Source: Tritrichomonas musculus (lineage: Eukaryota > Parabasalia > Tritrichomonadida > Tritrichomonadidae). From it: 64,000 bases of DNA. The translations under genes were made by a program, and so were the position numbers. The number at the start of each line of letters is the position of its first letter. Within the stretch, counting starts at the first letter, position 1. Below, in pieces: positions 9,255-19,800 of the stretch. The stretch lies in NCBI GenBank assembly GCA_039105265.1, contig JAPFFF010000004.1:2418001-2482000 (forward strand), written 5' to 3'. Under the pieces are notes generated by a model. The model worked only from the letters and a program-made list of their open reading frames with translations. It was not told the origin of the DNA and did no database searches.

Positions 9255-9383
9255 CCCTGAGTTTGCTTAGCAGAACCGCTGGGATTTTTAAAAACATGTT
9301 TTTTTCATTCAAAAAAAATTGAAAAGATTGAATACTGCCTGAGTTTGCTTAGCAAATCACCCGAGTTTGCTTAGCGATACCTG
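9255..9383 (-). repeat. Right terminal inverted repeat of the transposon
   Basis: Inverted match to 3785-3904, ending GATACCTG next to the TA target duplicate at 9384-9385. It contains three inverted iterons (about 9255, 9336 and 9361). Confidence 0.85.
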
Positions 9384-9475
9384 TACTTTGTTGATTAAGC
9401 AAAAATATTTAAATGCCTGTTCATAATATTTCTGATTGTAAAGATTCACTGCATATTCAAATTTGGGAAATTTTC
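9384..9475 (-). pseudogene. Sel1-repeat gene relic, 5' part
   Basis: Minus-strand translation KFPKFEYAVNLYNQKYYEQA then FKYFCLINK runs straight into the left-flank sequence VNHPIAQFY once the transposon is removed. It is a Sel1-like helical hairpin. Its 5' side is lost, so it was probably already a fragment. Confidence 0.5.
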
Positions 9476-9535
9476 ATTTTTTGGGCCGACTTTATATTAC
9501 TGTTATAAATGTTACTCATTTCTGTTTGGACATGA

Positions 9536-9748
9536 GAAAAATCAAATGATTTTCAAATTATTGATGAAACAACTTTTATTTGTAACAATTGTAATTATTC
9601 AAATAAAATTGTTGCAAGATTATTTATTAATGAAGCTTTTTCTGATTATAATTCTAATAATGTTTTTATTAAAGGTAAATATATCGAAAACCAATTGAAA
9701 ATCGATAATTTAGGTGAATTTATTTTACTAGCAAAATCAAGAAATTAA
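9536..9748 (+). pseudogene. Gene fragment with a zinc-ribbon-like CNNC motif
   Basis: An open stretch of 70 codons lacking a start codon. It begins just after a TGA, reads NDFQIIDETTFICNNCNYSN, continues with a K/N-rich segment (NVFIKGKYIENQLKIDN) and ends FILLAKSRN and a stop. The C-x-x-C pair suggests half of a zinc ribbon. Downstream sequence to about 10145 contains further short protein-like pieces in other frames (for example FSYDHATILSSKKQYFIIMK), so this is probably a decayed gene of unknown type. Confidence 0.4.
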
Positions 9749-10174
9749 TAATGATTAATTATATAATATTTTAGATGGAAAATTTGCAATCATCAAAGTT
9801 AAAAAAGGGAGCACATTATAACTCTTGCATTTCTCGAAATATAATTGGTATGATTTGTAATTTGATAATTTTCACCCTTGAAATTAGCTAAAAAATGTGA
9901 TTAAAATTTGGTGGTTACATTTATCGAATAACTTTTTAAATGTAAAGGAAGATGAAAGTTAAATCCGCGAATCTACAAATATATTGAATTAGTAACTTTA
10001 ATATTTTGGAAAATGATAAATTCAGTTATGATCATGCTACAATATTATCAAGTAAAAAACAATATTTTATCATTATGAAAATAAAAGAGGATTTTCGATT
10101 AATATATATATTTTTTTTGAGTTTATTTCTGCCATTCTTTCAATGATTTCAAAGAATTTTTAAAGAAGTATAAG

Positions 10175-10652
10175 TAGACTTGTTATTCTCCGATTCTCGA
10201 GATCGATAATTGATTGACTTTTTGATATCGATACATAAATATGCACAGATTCTCGAGATCGATTTCAGAGATCGAGAATTTTGTTTCTCAGCTTTTGATA
10301 TCAGAATTTTCAATTAAACTTTTTGATAAATATATGATCGTAATTCATTCTCAAATATTTCATAAAAAAAAATGTATTTTTTGATTTTAATCTTAGAATA
10401 AACATCAATGCATTATATTATTTATTTTTAAATATTATAAAATCACAAATACCAATTATAAAAAAAGATAAATCAGTTTGAGATCTCGAGATCTCGGTAA
10501 TTGATATCAAGTTTACAATTATTTTTATATCACATTTCATATCTGATATCTTGATAATCGATAATCTCGATATCAGATTTTTAAACTGATAATCGAGTAT
10601 CAGATGAAAAAAAGTGACGTTTTTGATATCGATTCTCAAAATAACAAGTCTA
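10175..10652. mobile_element. 478 bp MITE with palindrome-rich core and 8 bp target duplication
   Basis: The ends are inverted copies of TAGACTTGTTATT. The element is flanked on both sides by the direct 8-mer AGTATAAG (10167-10174 and 10653-10660). An 8 bp duplication points to hAT-like (or, if 9 bp, Mutator-like) transposition. The interior is packed with short palindromes in which CTCGAG, AGATCT, GATATC and ATCGAT recur, and TTCTCGAGATCGAT appears twice (10194 and 10249). No transposase is encoded, so it would need one supplied elsewhere. Confidence 0.75.
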
Positions 10653-10799
10653 AGTATAAGGCAAGTCAAGATTTTTAAAATATTAGTTTATTATAAGTTC
10701 TTTAATGAAATAATATTCTTTAATGAGTTATATTATAATGTTATGTCATTAGCTCACAATTGGTTGTATATATCATGTGATTTTTTAAAAAAAAAAAAA

Positions 10800-11208
10800 T
10801 TATGAAATTATATATAAAAAAGTATCATTAATGATCTTATTTGACTCTTCATCAAATTGATAATTTTCATCAGACCAATGCTCAAGTTCGAAAGATTTTG
10901 ATTCATTAGAATTTAATATCACTTCATTCTCTTGATTAATATTGAAGTTATCTTGGTTATTTTGCGTTCATTTGCGAATTAACAATTGTCGATGATATTT
11001 CAATTGTTTCTGATTCTAAATCTTTCATATTGACTTTCTCGATATTTGGATGATTTATTAAATAATGTTTATATTTCGTTGTTACATCTTTTCTGTTCTT
11101 TCTTCTTTTAAACTTGAAAATCATTTTCTCGGATTCGTTTAATTCATATACAAATGCGCCGCATTTACTTGCAACAAATATTTTCCTCCAGTTTGGTTCA
11201 ACTTCCAT
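10800..11208 (-). pseudogene. Unrecognised small gene with one frameshift
   Basis: The first 83 codons start MEVEPNWRKIFVASKCGAFV, continue through a basic patch (FKFKRRKNRKDVTTKYKHY) and end SQMNAK before a TAA. In another frame the sequence carries on at once with NNQDNFNINQENEVILNSNE and FELEHWSDENYQFDEESNKI to a stop at 10800. Joining needs one base change around AAAATAACC (about 10955-10960). The product would be about 135 residues, with a basic N-terminal and an acidic C-terminal half. I recognise no family. It may be a decayed gene, or two exons. Confidence 0.5.
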
Positions 11209-11631
11209 TTGATATTAAATTTGAATATAACTGTTTTACCGTTTATTAATTCAAAAATAAATCCTTATCAATTTAAATATATAAAAATTTTAACCGCCAT
11301 TTTTCATGACTTGCTAAGTTTCATTAAATCTATTAATGAAATTAGTTTAACATGATGATCTTTGTAATGCATTCTGCTTTCTGTTCTTAAAAACAGATTA
11401 AAATCAAAAAATTGATCATTTTTTGAATATTTCTATATAGATTGGTAACATAATTGTACATTGTAGAACTTTTCCAGTAACTGAAAACTCAAGAAAATAA
11501 TTAGAGAATAAGTAAATTCAAAATTTATATGAAATTGATTTATTTTAATGGCCATCATAATAAGTTCAAAATTTTTAATGGCCATCATAATTTGACCTTT
11601 TATTTTCTGTGGAAAAAAAAAGCAATATAAA
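11209..11631. other. Intergenic, with a short 30 bp tandem repeat
   Basis: This lies between divergent genes. At 11543-11602 a block with AATGGCCATCATAAT occurs twice at 30-base spacing just before the start of the ankyrin gene at 11632. It may be regulatory, but nothing in the sequence proves that. The rest is A+T-rich without features. Confidence 0.4.
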
Positions 11632-12858
11632 ATGGAATATCATGAACTTATTGATATAAAAAAAGAGTTATATGATCATTTCCTTTGTTTCTTTGATGAT
11701 AATCAGGCTGATGATAATTTTGATAAATTAATCGAAAATATTCATATTCATAAATATCAAGAAAAATCAGATGATTTCAAAACAATTTTATATTTAATCA
11801 GGGAGATAAACAAAAATCATCATCGCTTGTCGTCACATCTTGAGAAAATTGAACGATTTGTTTCTCATTATTCAGAATATATCAAACAAAGCTTCACAAA
11901 AGAAGAATTATTCAATATTTTCCGAAAAAATCCACAAATTCTTCATTTTCTTTTTGATAAAGGCATTATTTCAATCGATGATTCTATAATTAATTTAATA
12001 GTCAAGCCAAGCAAAAGTATTTTTGTTCTTCGTCGATATAAAGGTGAGAAAAAGCCAGATAAGGAATCGAAAAAAGCCAAATTTAAAAATAAAAGATCGA
12101 TGGTTGAAAATTACAAGTACTATTTTTATCAGCAAATTAAATCAAAACTTGATGAAGAAGAAAGAAAGGCGATTGAGAAAGAACTTTTAGAAAAGGATGA
12201 AAACATATTTGATGATTTTGATAAGAAATGCATGATTGGAGAAAATCATTCATATATCAGCGAATTAATTCGAAAAGACTCCATTGAAGAGTTTGTAACG
12301 TATACAAATAAAGCCGGTATTATTCTAACAAGTGAAATCAAACCATCGATTTTTGAAACGAATCCTTTTTTAGTCTCGAAACCAGCCACTCTTATTGAAT
12401 ATGCAGCTTTTTTCGGTTCGATTCAAATTTTTCAATATTTGCGAATGAATCAAGTTGAATTGACTCCGTCATTGTGGCTTTATGCAATTCATGGAAATAA
12501 TCCAGAAATAATTCATTTTCTTGAAAGAGATCAAGTTGAACCAGAAGACATCACTTATATGGAATGCTTAAAAGAGTCAATTAAGTGTCACCACAATGAA
12601 ATTGCCCATTACATTCAGACCAATCTAATGGAAGAACCAATTGAAATCAAAGAAAGCAACTTTAAAAACAATCCAATATCTTGTGGGTTTCACTTTTATA
12701 ACTATGAATTTCTTCAAGAATATGAATATTTTAATAATTCTCAATTTTTATTCTTTTATGCATGCTTATATGATCATTTCCCTGTTGTTAAACTTTTAAT
12801 TCAAATGAAAAAAGTTGATTTGAATCAAAAAATCATTTCAATCATTTTTTTTGAATGA
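11632..12858 (+). CDS. DUF3447-type ankyrin-repeat protein (3' end uncertain)
   Basis: A paralogue of the gene at 2376-3458, 408 codons, starting MEYHELIDIKKELYDHF. A helical N-terminal domain (residues ~1-200, with a charged lysine/glutamate stretch at ~140-200) is followed by the DUF3447/ankyrin stack: ATLIEYAAFFGSIQIFQYLR (residues ~250-270), SLWLYAIHGNNPEIIHFLE (~280-300), KCHHNEIAHYIQ (~320-330). A last repeat ends FPVVKLLIQMKKVDLNQKII. As in the paralogue, the frame stops a few codons after the D-L-N-x-K motif. The next ankyrin repeat appears 420 bases downstream at 13279, so the stop probably lies in a spacer, not at the natural C-terminus. Probably a protein-binding scaffold; role unknown. 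Confidence 0.8.
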   Translation: MEYHELIDIKKELYDHFLCFFDDNQADDNFDKLIENIHIHKYQEKSDDFKTILYLIREINKNHHRLSSHLEKIERFVSHYSEYIKQSFTKEELFNIFRKNPQILHFLFDKGIISIDDSIINLIVKPSKSIFVLRRYKGEKKPDKESKKAKFKNKRSMVENYKYYFYQQIKSKLDEEERKAIEKELLEKDENIFDDFDKKCMIGENHSYISELIRKDSIEEFVTYTNKAGIILTSEIKPSIFETNPFLVSKPATLIEYAAFFGSIQIFQYLRMNQVELTPSLWLYAIHGNNPEIIHFLERDQVEPEDITYMECLKESIKCHHNEIAHYIQTNLMEEPIEIKESNFKNNPISCGFHFYNYEFLQEYEYFNNSQFLFFYACLYDHFPVVKLLIQMKKVDLNQKIISIIFFE

Positions 12859-13278
12859 AACAACATTTTACATTTCATTATTAATTGTTTGAATGACATT
12901 TCAGAATGTTTTGTTTTTATGGAATTTCAAAATAAGTAATTCAATGGCGTTTCACAATTTATTTCTTTTTATTTCATATCTTATTTAATATTATGAAATG
13001 GAGTTTGAAAAGTTTTAAATTTAAATGACATTTCCAAATTAGATTTTTTTGATGGAATTTCAATGCTTAATGTTTGAATTATGTATCAAGCTAAATTATA
13101 TTTATTACATTCCAAAATATATAGTTTATTACGTCAAAACATCAACTATTTAAATGAAATTTCATGATAAACTTTTTGAACATAATTTTTATTTTTAAAA
13201 TTAAATAAAGTTTATTAAATAACAACATTTATGCAATTTATTTAATGATTTAAAACAACGTTTGCAATTATATTTTAT
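12859..13278 (+). other. A+T-rich spacer splitting the ankyrin gene
   Basis: About 420 bases with the same word content as the spacers at 33-2375 (GAAATTTCAT, AATTTCA, CATTTCATTA) but on the opposite strand, matching the opposite gene orientation. No GT...AG pair at the expected junctions and no open frame. Confidence 0.5.
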
Positions 13279-13821
13279 ACTCCTGCATTAAATTTTGCAT
13301 CTCGAAGAAACAATCAAGAAATTGTTAATTTTTTATTAGAACAATCAGAAATTCAAATTGATGACCGCTGCTTTATCTTTTGCCAAAAATTGGATCAAAT
13401 TGTTGTTCCTTCTTTTGTAACTTTAATCGGAAACTTTACTTTTTCTATATGCACATCACTTAAAAAAATAACTGTTCCTTCATCTATCACATCAATTGGA
13501 GATGATGCGTTTTGTGGATGCAAATCACTCACGCAAATATCAATTCCTGATTCAGTGATTTCAATTGGCCAATATGCTTTCTGTAGTTGTTCTTCGCTCA
13601 CATCCATATCATTCCCATCATCTCTCAAATCAATTGGCCAATATGCTTTTTGTGGCTGTTCATCAATTACACAAATTACAATTCCTCCATCAGTAATTTC
13701 AATTGGTAGTTTTGCTTTTCACAAATGTTCCTTGCTTGGAAGGATATTTCTTCCTTCTTCAAATGGATTAAATATGCAAAACAATACAATTGATCAAAAT
13801 GTTGAGGTAATTAAAATATAA
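13279..13821 (+). CDS. Ankyrin repeat fused to BspA-like LRRs (3' part of the split gene)
   Basis: The frame opens without an ATG as TPALNFASRRNNQEIVNFLL, a good ankyrin repeat, and runs on through QIDDRCFIFCQKLDQIVVPS into four to five BspA-type LRR_5 repeats. These are ~23-residue units with I-G-x-x-A-F-x-x-C-x-S-L-x-x-I-x-I-P. It ends VEVIKI. An internal TTG/ATG-less start at 13390 has no support, because coding continues upstream in frame to 13279. It most likely belongs to the gene at 11632, giving a DUF3447-ankyrin-LRR protein. BspA-like LRRs in trichomonads are often linked to adhesion, but no signal peptide or membrane segment is visible here. Confidence 0.65.
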   Translation, partial: TPALNFASRRNNQEIVNFLLEQSEIQIDDRCFIFCQKLDQIVVPSFVTLIGNFTFSICTSLKKITVPSSITSIGDDAFCGCKSLTQISIPDSVISIGQYAFCSCSSLTSISFPSSLKSIGQYAFCGCSSITQITIPPSVISIGSFAFHKCSLLGRIFLPSSNGLNMQNNTIDQNVEVIKI

Positions 13822-14470
13822 AGTGGTAAACATTGTTTTTCTTATGGTAAATGATTTTAATCAACCTTTTTTAGTTAAAAAATATTTAATCTGCTAATAA
13901 TTTATCATTTCATTAGCAAATTAATTAAATGTTCATTTGATAAAATGCGCAAATAAAAGCATTTATAATTAAAACTTTTAATTTTTCATTTAATTAATTA
14001 TATGAGGATGGCTTTTGCCTACACCACTTTTTCAAAGGTTCACAAATTCTTCTTGTAAAGTATAAACTTGACAATTATGTTTTTTTTTCGAAATATATTA
14101 ATAGCATGGATATGACGATTTCGAATAATAATGATTAAAACCTAGAGGCAAACATGTAATTTTGTTTTCTAAATCGATTTAAATTAAGCAGTTTTATTTG
14201 TTATTCACATTTTTGTGAAGAAAACCAAGTTAGTATTCTATTAAATATCCCAATTTAAGACTCCTATGACAAATATACAACAAAAGTAAGTTTAAATACT
14301 TTCATTTGCTTTCATAATTCATTCAACATGTAGATCTATATTATTTATTTATTACAAAAAATCTAACGTATATCATGTTGAATAAAACTTTTTAATTGAA
14401 TTTTGAACAAAAATAAAATGGTTTAATATTTAAAATATTTACGAAAAAAGATATAAAAGAAATTTTTAGC
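13822..14470. other. Intergenic, no clear feature
   Basis: A+T-rich. The only distinctive string, CTACACCACTTTTTCAAAGG (about 14019-14038), resembles the complement of 59531-59551 (TACACCACTTTTTGAATGG). It may be a dispersed repeat remnant or a downstream signal of vanished genes. Confidence 0.3.
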
Positions 14471-14983
14471 TTGGTTTTGCACTCGAGTGTAGTTCATCCA
14501 TTTAGAGGTGTCATCCACAAACTGACAGAAGAATTTGGACGAAATGTCTCAGAAAAAGGAGTTGTAAATGTCACTACATCTTCTTGCTTTTATGATGGCC
14601 ATCCCATCAATGCAGTTAACCTAGAAAACGTTGCACAAACATTTTGCTCAGATAATGAACCAAATTCATGGCTAAAGTATGTTTTTAAAAACATGAAAAT
14701 TCGGCCAACATCATATTCAATCTACCAGTTCATCTAGAGGCCATTTTCACCTTAAGAGTTGGGTGATTAAAGGCTCAAACACAGATTCATCAAATGACTG
14801 GACAATCTTGGATACAAGAAGCAACATTACCTCACTAGACAATCCATCAGCTGTTCAAACTTTTGAAATACAAAAATTGATGAATTCTATAGATATCTTC
14901 GTATTCGCCAAACAGGCTGTGACACAGTTGGTTCTCATTTTTTAACATTATCATCTCTTGAATATTTTGGATCGATTATATGA
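14471..14983 (+). pseudogene. F5/8 type C (discoidin) domain relic
   Basis: Three pieces in successive frames give a recognisable trichomonad discoidin domain. The first is HPFRGVIHKLTEEFG with GVVNVTTSSCFYDGHPINAV and WLKYVFKNMKIRPTSYSI. The second is SWVIKGSNTDSSNDWTILDT with NITSLDNPSAVQTFEIQ. The last is RIRQTGCDTVGSHFLTLSSL ending EYFG. At least two frameshifts and no start codon show it is decayed. Intact versions bind carbohydrate or membrane ligands, or sit next to BTB domains in this lineage. The HECT relic just downstream on the same strand may come from the same or a neighbouring gene. Confidence 0.75.
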
Positions 14984-15197
14984 TATTGGTGAAATCCGCG
15001 CAGAAGGTACAAATAGAGAATTCATTTACATTGCATTTAAAACTATTGTTCAACCCAAAACAGTATCGATACTGGTTAAAATATCATTGTGAAATTACAG
15101 AGAATTTAAAGAAAAAGAATCGATAAATTGAAATTCTACTTGGAATTGCAATTGCAAATAAATAAATAAAAATACCAATTTGTTTCACAAAATTATA

Positions 15198-15783
15198 AAT
15201 TCATCAGATTTATCTTTATTTCACCCAGAATTTAATACTAGTATTATTGATTTGTAGGAATATATTTTGGTTGATTTGCATAACTTATTTTATATTGATG
15301 ATCAGGATACTTTCATGCCAGATGAATTGAATAACCAAAACAAAACTGAATTTCCTATCAAAGTTTCTGAATTTGATGTTTCAATCAAGGAATATTTTGC
15401 TGCTTTAGAATAAGTATATCAAAAAGTTAAAACAAGACCAATGCTGGATACCAGCTTCTCACTCCACGAAAATGACAAAATTGTTAGTGGAGATGAATTT
15501 TTTGATTATGTGTTTATTAAAACAAAATGTAAGATACGTTGGTGGCTATTCAGAAAATTTAAAAGTTATCAAGTGGTTTTGGCAATTTTTTGATAGTTTG
15601 GCAAATGACAAAAAGTTTGAAGTATTTTCTCAGAGAAACATCATCGGTCTCACCTTGTGGATTGATAGTTCTTCAATGTAGTCGATCACATTTATTGTGA
15701 AAATGAAATTCATTTAAAACCAAAGAAGGCTAATGACTTATTGCCTAAAAATTGAGCTCATTCTCAATATATTATGAAATACA
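15198..15783 (+). pseudogene. HECT-type E3 ubiquitin ligase relic
   Basis: The plus-strand pieces fit a HECT domain. They are SLFHPEFNTSIIDL, then (after a TAG) YILVDLHNLFYIDDQDTFMP and EFPIKVSEFDVSIKEYF, and KTRPMLDTSFSLHENDKIVS. A frame change leads to NVRYVGGYSENLKVIKWFW, the strongly diagnostic G-Y-x-x-x-x-x-V-I-x-W-F-W box. Further changes lead to CGLIVLQ and LKPKKANDLLPK. The end retains the position of the catalytic Cys loop but not a readable one. Several stops and shifts are present, so it is a dead host gene fragment. Confidence 0.7.
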
Positions 15784-16854
15784 AAACAAAAATAAATATG
15801 TATACAAATCAGTGATTATAAGATATTATAAGCATACTAATCATTTTCTAAATAAAAATTGAAATTCTGAATATTCTTATTATATGCTGCATTTACCGAT
15901 TTGTATAAAAGAGTTAGAATTATAATATTGTGTATCCACATAGATAAAATCTTCATTTGAAATTATTATTATTATTATTTATCTATTTTTTAGTTTTTAT
16001 GTAGATTTTTGTAATATTGAAAAGTTCAATCTATTCAAATTTTATATCGAAAACAAAGTTGTACTAAAGCCAACTTTTTTCAATGCATTTTATTTTAATT
16101 CTAAAATATCGTTATCTCAATAAATTTTATAAATTATTAATTTTAAATATGTTTTATTTAATTATAAGAAACTAAAAAACAATTAAAAATGTATGAAAAT
16201 AGTATGTATTAATTATATATCTCAGAAAAGTAAAGTTTGCGTTATAAAAAAAAAATGTCCCAAAATTTTGCTTTCATCGTTATTTATACTTTGTTTCACC
16301 ACATATTTATTTAGCTGAACAAATAACTGATTTGCTATTAATAAACATCAAATGATTTATCTATTTAATTTATTTAATTATCATTATTTTTTTCAGAATG
16401 ATTTAAATTTGATTTTTCATATACCGCTTTAATAGTACTTTTTATTATTATTATATATTATAAAATAATGTTATTATTTATATTCAAATGTTTAATTTTT
16501 TATGTATTGTTTTTTTTATGAGTTATATATATATTATTGACTTCAAAAAAATATCTCAATTAATTTGAATAATCTCATAGAATCGGTCAGACTGCTTCAG
16601 AAAATATGATATTTTTTTTTTTTTCAAATTAATTTGAATGAATTTTCACAAATTAAAAAATAAAATTATATTGTTTAATTAATTAAACAAATAATATAAT
16701 TTATAAAATTTATATAATAAAATTTATATAATAAATTTTGGTAATAATAAATAATTAAAATTTTGGCAGGATCTTGGCTTGAGTTTCTCTGAAAACAATA
16801 TAATTTATTCAAATTTTATGTCTTTTAACCGAAATTTTAAAATATTTTTATTTC
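15784..16854. other. Intergenic, A+T-rich
   Basis: About 1.1 kb of very A+T-rich sequence with homopolymers and short direct repeats (for example the TTTATATAATAAAATT words near 16700-16735). I see no gene, RNA or terminal repeat. The last ~100 bases presumably contain the promoter of the UBR gene. Confidence 0.5.
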
Positions 16855-19800
16855 ATGAATTATGATTACAATGAACTTGTAAATAGTTTTATATCAGATC
16901 CGGAGTCGGCTATTAAAAGATGTCAGGAGATTATTTGCTCAGTGTCCAATTTTGATTCTTATAAAGATTTTTATACATATCATTTAAAAAATGCGCATAT
17001 TTCCACTTGTCAACACCAATGGTCCACTCCAGAACTATCCATATCTTGTAGAGACTGCGCTAATAGTGGGAACTCCTGCATTTGTCTCTCATGCTTTCTC
17101 AATGGAAATCATAAAGGACATGAATACTCTGTTGATGCAGGATCAGTAGGTAATTGCGACTGCGGAGATTTATCACTATGGAAACGCTCAGGATTTTGTT
17201 CAAAACACAGTGGTCTCGGTGATCAAGATAAAAATCCCCAAGATTATTTAGACAAAAATTTACAAACGCTTTTAACAGACGTTATTTTTAAAGCAGCTTT
17301 TTCCTCCCTTTCAAATTTTACCAATGACGATACCGAAAAAGCGATATCAATTATCCAATTTATATCATCATTTTTAAAATTTGGTGACGGTTTCAGGCGC
17401 TTAATAGTGATTTCTTTAACAGAAAAATTTGACCTAAAAGGTCTAATGTCCGGTATTGTCCAATACAGTAAAGATTTTAATCAATCTTTCCAAAAACTTT
17501 GTGGCGGCCTAATTAACGATCAACTTTTCATAAGAAATTTTTCAATTATTTGTTATTACGTTCTTGATGCATGTGTTCTCAAAGATTCCAAAAATGTCAT
17601 GACTCACGGGAACAAATACATTAGTTATGATATTTGGAATGATTTTTGGTTTCATAGTTTCAATGACAACATTCTTGAGTACAACATCACTCACAAAAAG
17701 TTCCAATGGTTCGACTTTTTCTGTGATAATTTGGCCTATGAAAAAGAATTGTTTTCCTATGTTGGAAGTGAAGATTTCAAAGATTTTCCTGAGGCTCTTT
17801 ATACAACTATAGGTAGTGTTTTCAAAGCAACGAAAATTCAGCCAAATGAAGAGACTCAACTTTTCTTTGATAATTTGGTCGAACAACATATATGCTCTGG
17901 ATTTCGGAAAAAAGAAAACGATGGTATAATTTTTGCATCGTTCAAAGATGATACAGAAATAGGACCATACAAATCTTTTTTTTATTTTAGAATCACTTTT
18001 TATTACGTTTTTTATGCATTCAAAGATAAACCGAATTTAAAGTTCGACAAACTTTTTGAAGCACTTGATGAATTTCTCGATATCAATCCAATTTTTTATG
18101 CTGGCAAGAGTCCGATTGGCAGTGGAAATGGTGAAGAAAACGATAACGATAACTTTGTCTTGAATTTTCTAAATCAAGACAAATTTTCACAGCCAGTTCC
18201 TTTGATTAATTACAAGTCATTCCACAATGGAGGCTCTGTTTTTTTGAGCAATCCATTGATTGATTCCCTTGTATCTCTCTTTGGGAATGACAATATTTCA
18301 AGGATAAAAATTGGACGTTTTCTTTCATCTGAAAAATACCATAATTTGCGTGTCAAATTAGGAATCGCAACAATGAAAACAATCGCATCTTTTGTGTCTA
18401 ACCGTTTGTCAATTGCAGCAGAAAACAACAGATTTTTGAAATTCATGTACAAAAGATTCGATGATCCAACTGATATCACGCTTTACATCAGAAGATTTAT
18501 TCCACTTTTTCAGTTGCTACTTGGTATCAAATGCACTGAAAAAGCAATGATTGACGAGTTTTGTTTGAAAGAGTTTTTCGCTTTCGAATTTGCTCGTGAA
18601 TTTGGATTGTTTGACGATTTTTCATCAGAAGATTACGATGATGAAAACATAAATGAAAAGCAAAAACAGATGGTGTATTCTTTCTTGTACATGACACTTG
18701 TGTTCGTTTGTGATAGAAACATGTTTCATTTTGATCCTGACAGCATCGTCGAAGAGCAAATTATCTTTGCTTTGAAGCAAGGTGTCCATTCGATTGACAA
18801 GTTGAGCACTCTCTACGATAAAAAAGCACAGAGAGTTAATAACCGTTTAGACAGATTCAACAACATTTTGATGAAAGTTGCTTCAACAGACAGAAGTGAA
18901 AGCAGCAATGATATACAAGAAAGCAAAAACGATAACCAAGAAAGCAAAAATGATAACAATGATAGCGACGATGATAGCAATAGTGATAACAAAGAATCAT
19001 CTAAATCTTTCCAGAAGGAAGTTTTGTTCTATTTGAAAAAGGGAGTCAAGTGGAATCCAATTTCAGCGATTAACTCGCTCAATAAGCAAATGACAATTCT
19101 AAATGAAGAAATTTCAAAGAAGGCTGATGAACTATTAAAAATACCAGAATATCAGCCAGAAGAAACCCTTTTCAATCCAGTAGACCAAACAACAAACAAT
19201 GAAAATAATGATTCCGATGGTTTAAGTATTAATTTAAGACAGTTTTTAATGACACCAACTGTCATTTCTATTGTTTATCACACACTGAGGACTGGAACTG
19301 GCGATGACTCTCCTATTTCTGATCTCAACGATCATCTTGCCATGAACATTTTGATTTTGATTGCGAAATTCATCAAAGAAGACTCGAAAGAATCACCAGA
19401 AAATCCGATAAAGATCACTGAAATGGACTATAGTTCCTTGCATGATTTGATAGCCAAAATGAAGAACGAGATCTACAATTGCAATGCTGAAAAGAATTCA
19501 ATTGAATGCACACTTGATCAAAGAAGCTTTGTTTCACTTCTCAATATTAAATTCAGCTCTGAAAATCTTCCGCCGAAATCAATCATTGATGTCCTCATGA
19601 ATAAGGGAAAGCTTGGACAGGAAGTATTGAACCAAATATCGTTCTATGTTCATCTTGATTGTATTGCAGGCAACGATAACAATCAGCAAAGCACAAAAGA
19701 AGACATCAACACAATAAAGCGCAATAAAGCAAAGAAACTCAAGGAAGAAATAATGAACCAATACAAGAGCATGCTTGCCAATTACAACATATCAAATCAA

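Larger units (their letters stand above)
3785..9383 (-). mobile_element. 5.6 kb Tc1/mariner-IS630-like DNA transposon with iterons and USP-like cargo
   Basis: A complete-looking insertion flanked by a TA dinucleotide on each side (3783-3784 and 9384-9385). Both ends start CAGGTATCGCTAAGCAAACT. All coding regions run on the minus strand: a USP-like peptidase (7516-8898), a linking segment (7106-7515), an acidic/basic N-terminal transposase segment (6134-7104) and the DDE catalytic part (5218-6186). About 1.2 kb at the left end is filled with copies of a GCTAAGCAAACTCAGGCAATT iteron. The TA target, the DD35E triad and an HTH region place it near Tc1/mariner and IS630. Its size, cargo and iteron array are unlike classical 1.3-2 kb mariners. 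The reading frames carry stops and shifts, so this copy is probably inactive. Confidence 0.85.

Noticed and set aside
14019-14040. Shared CTACACCACTTTTT string with the complement of 59531-59551 as a MITE end
   Set aside because: No partner inverted repeat or target duplication was visible near either copy.
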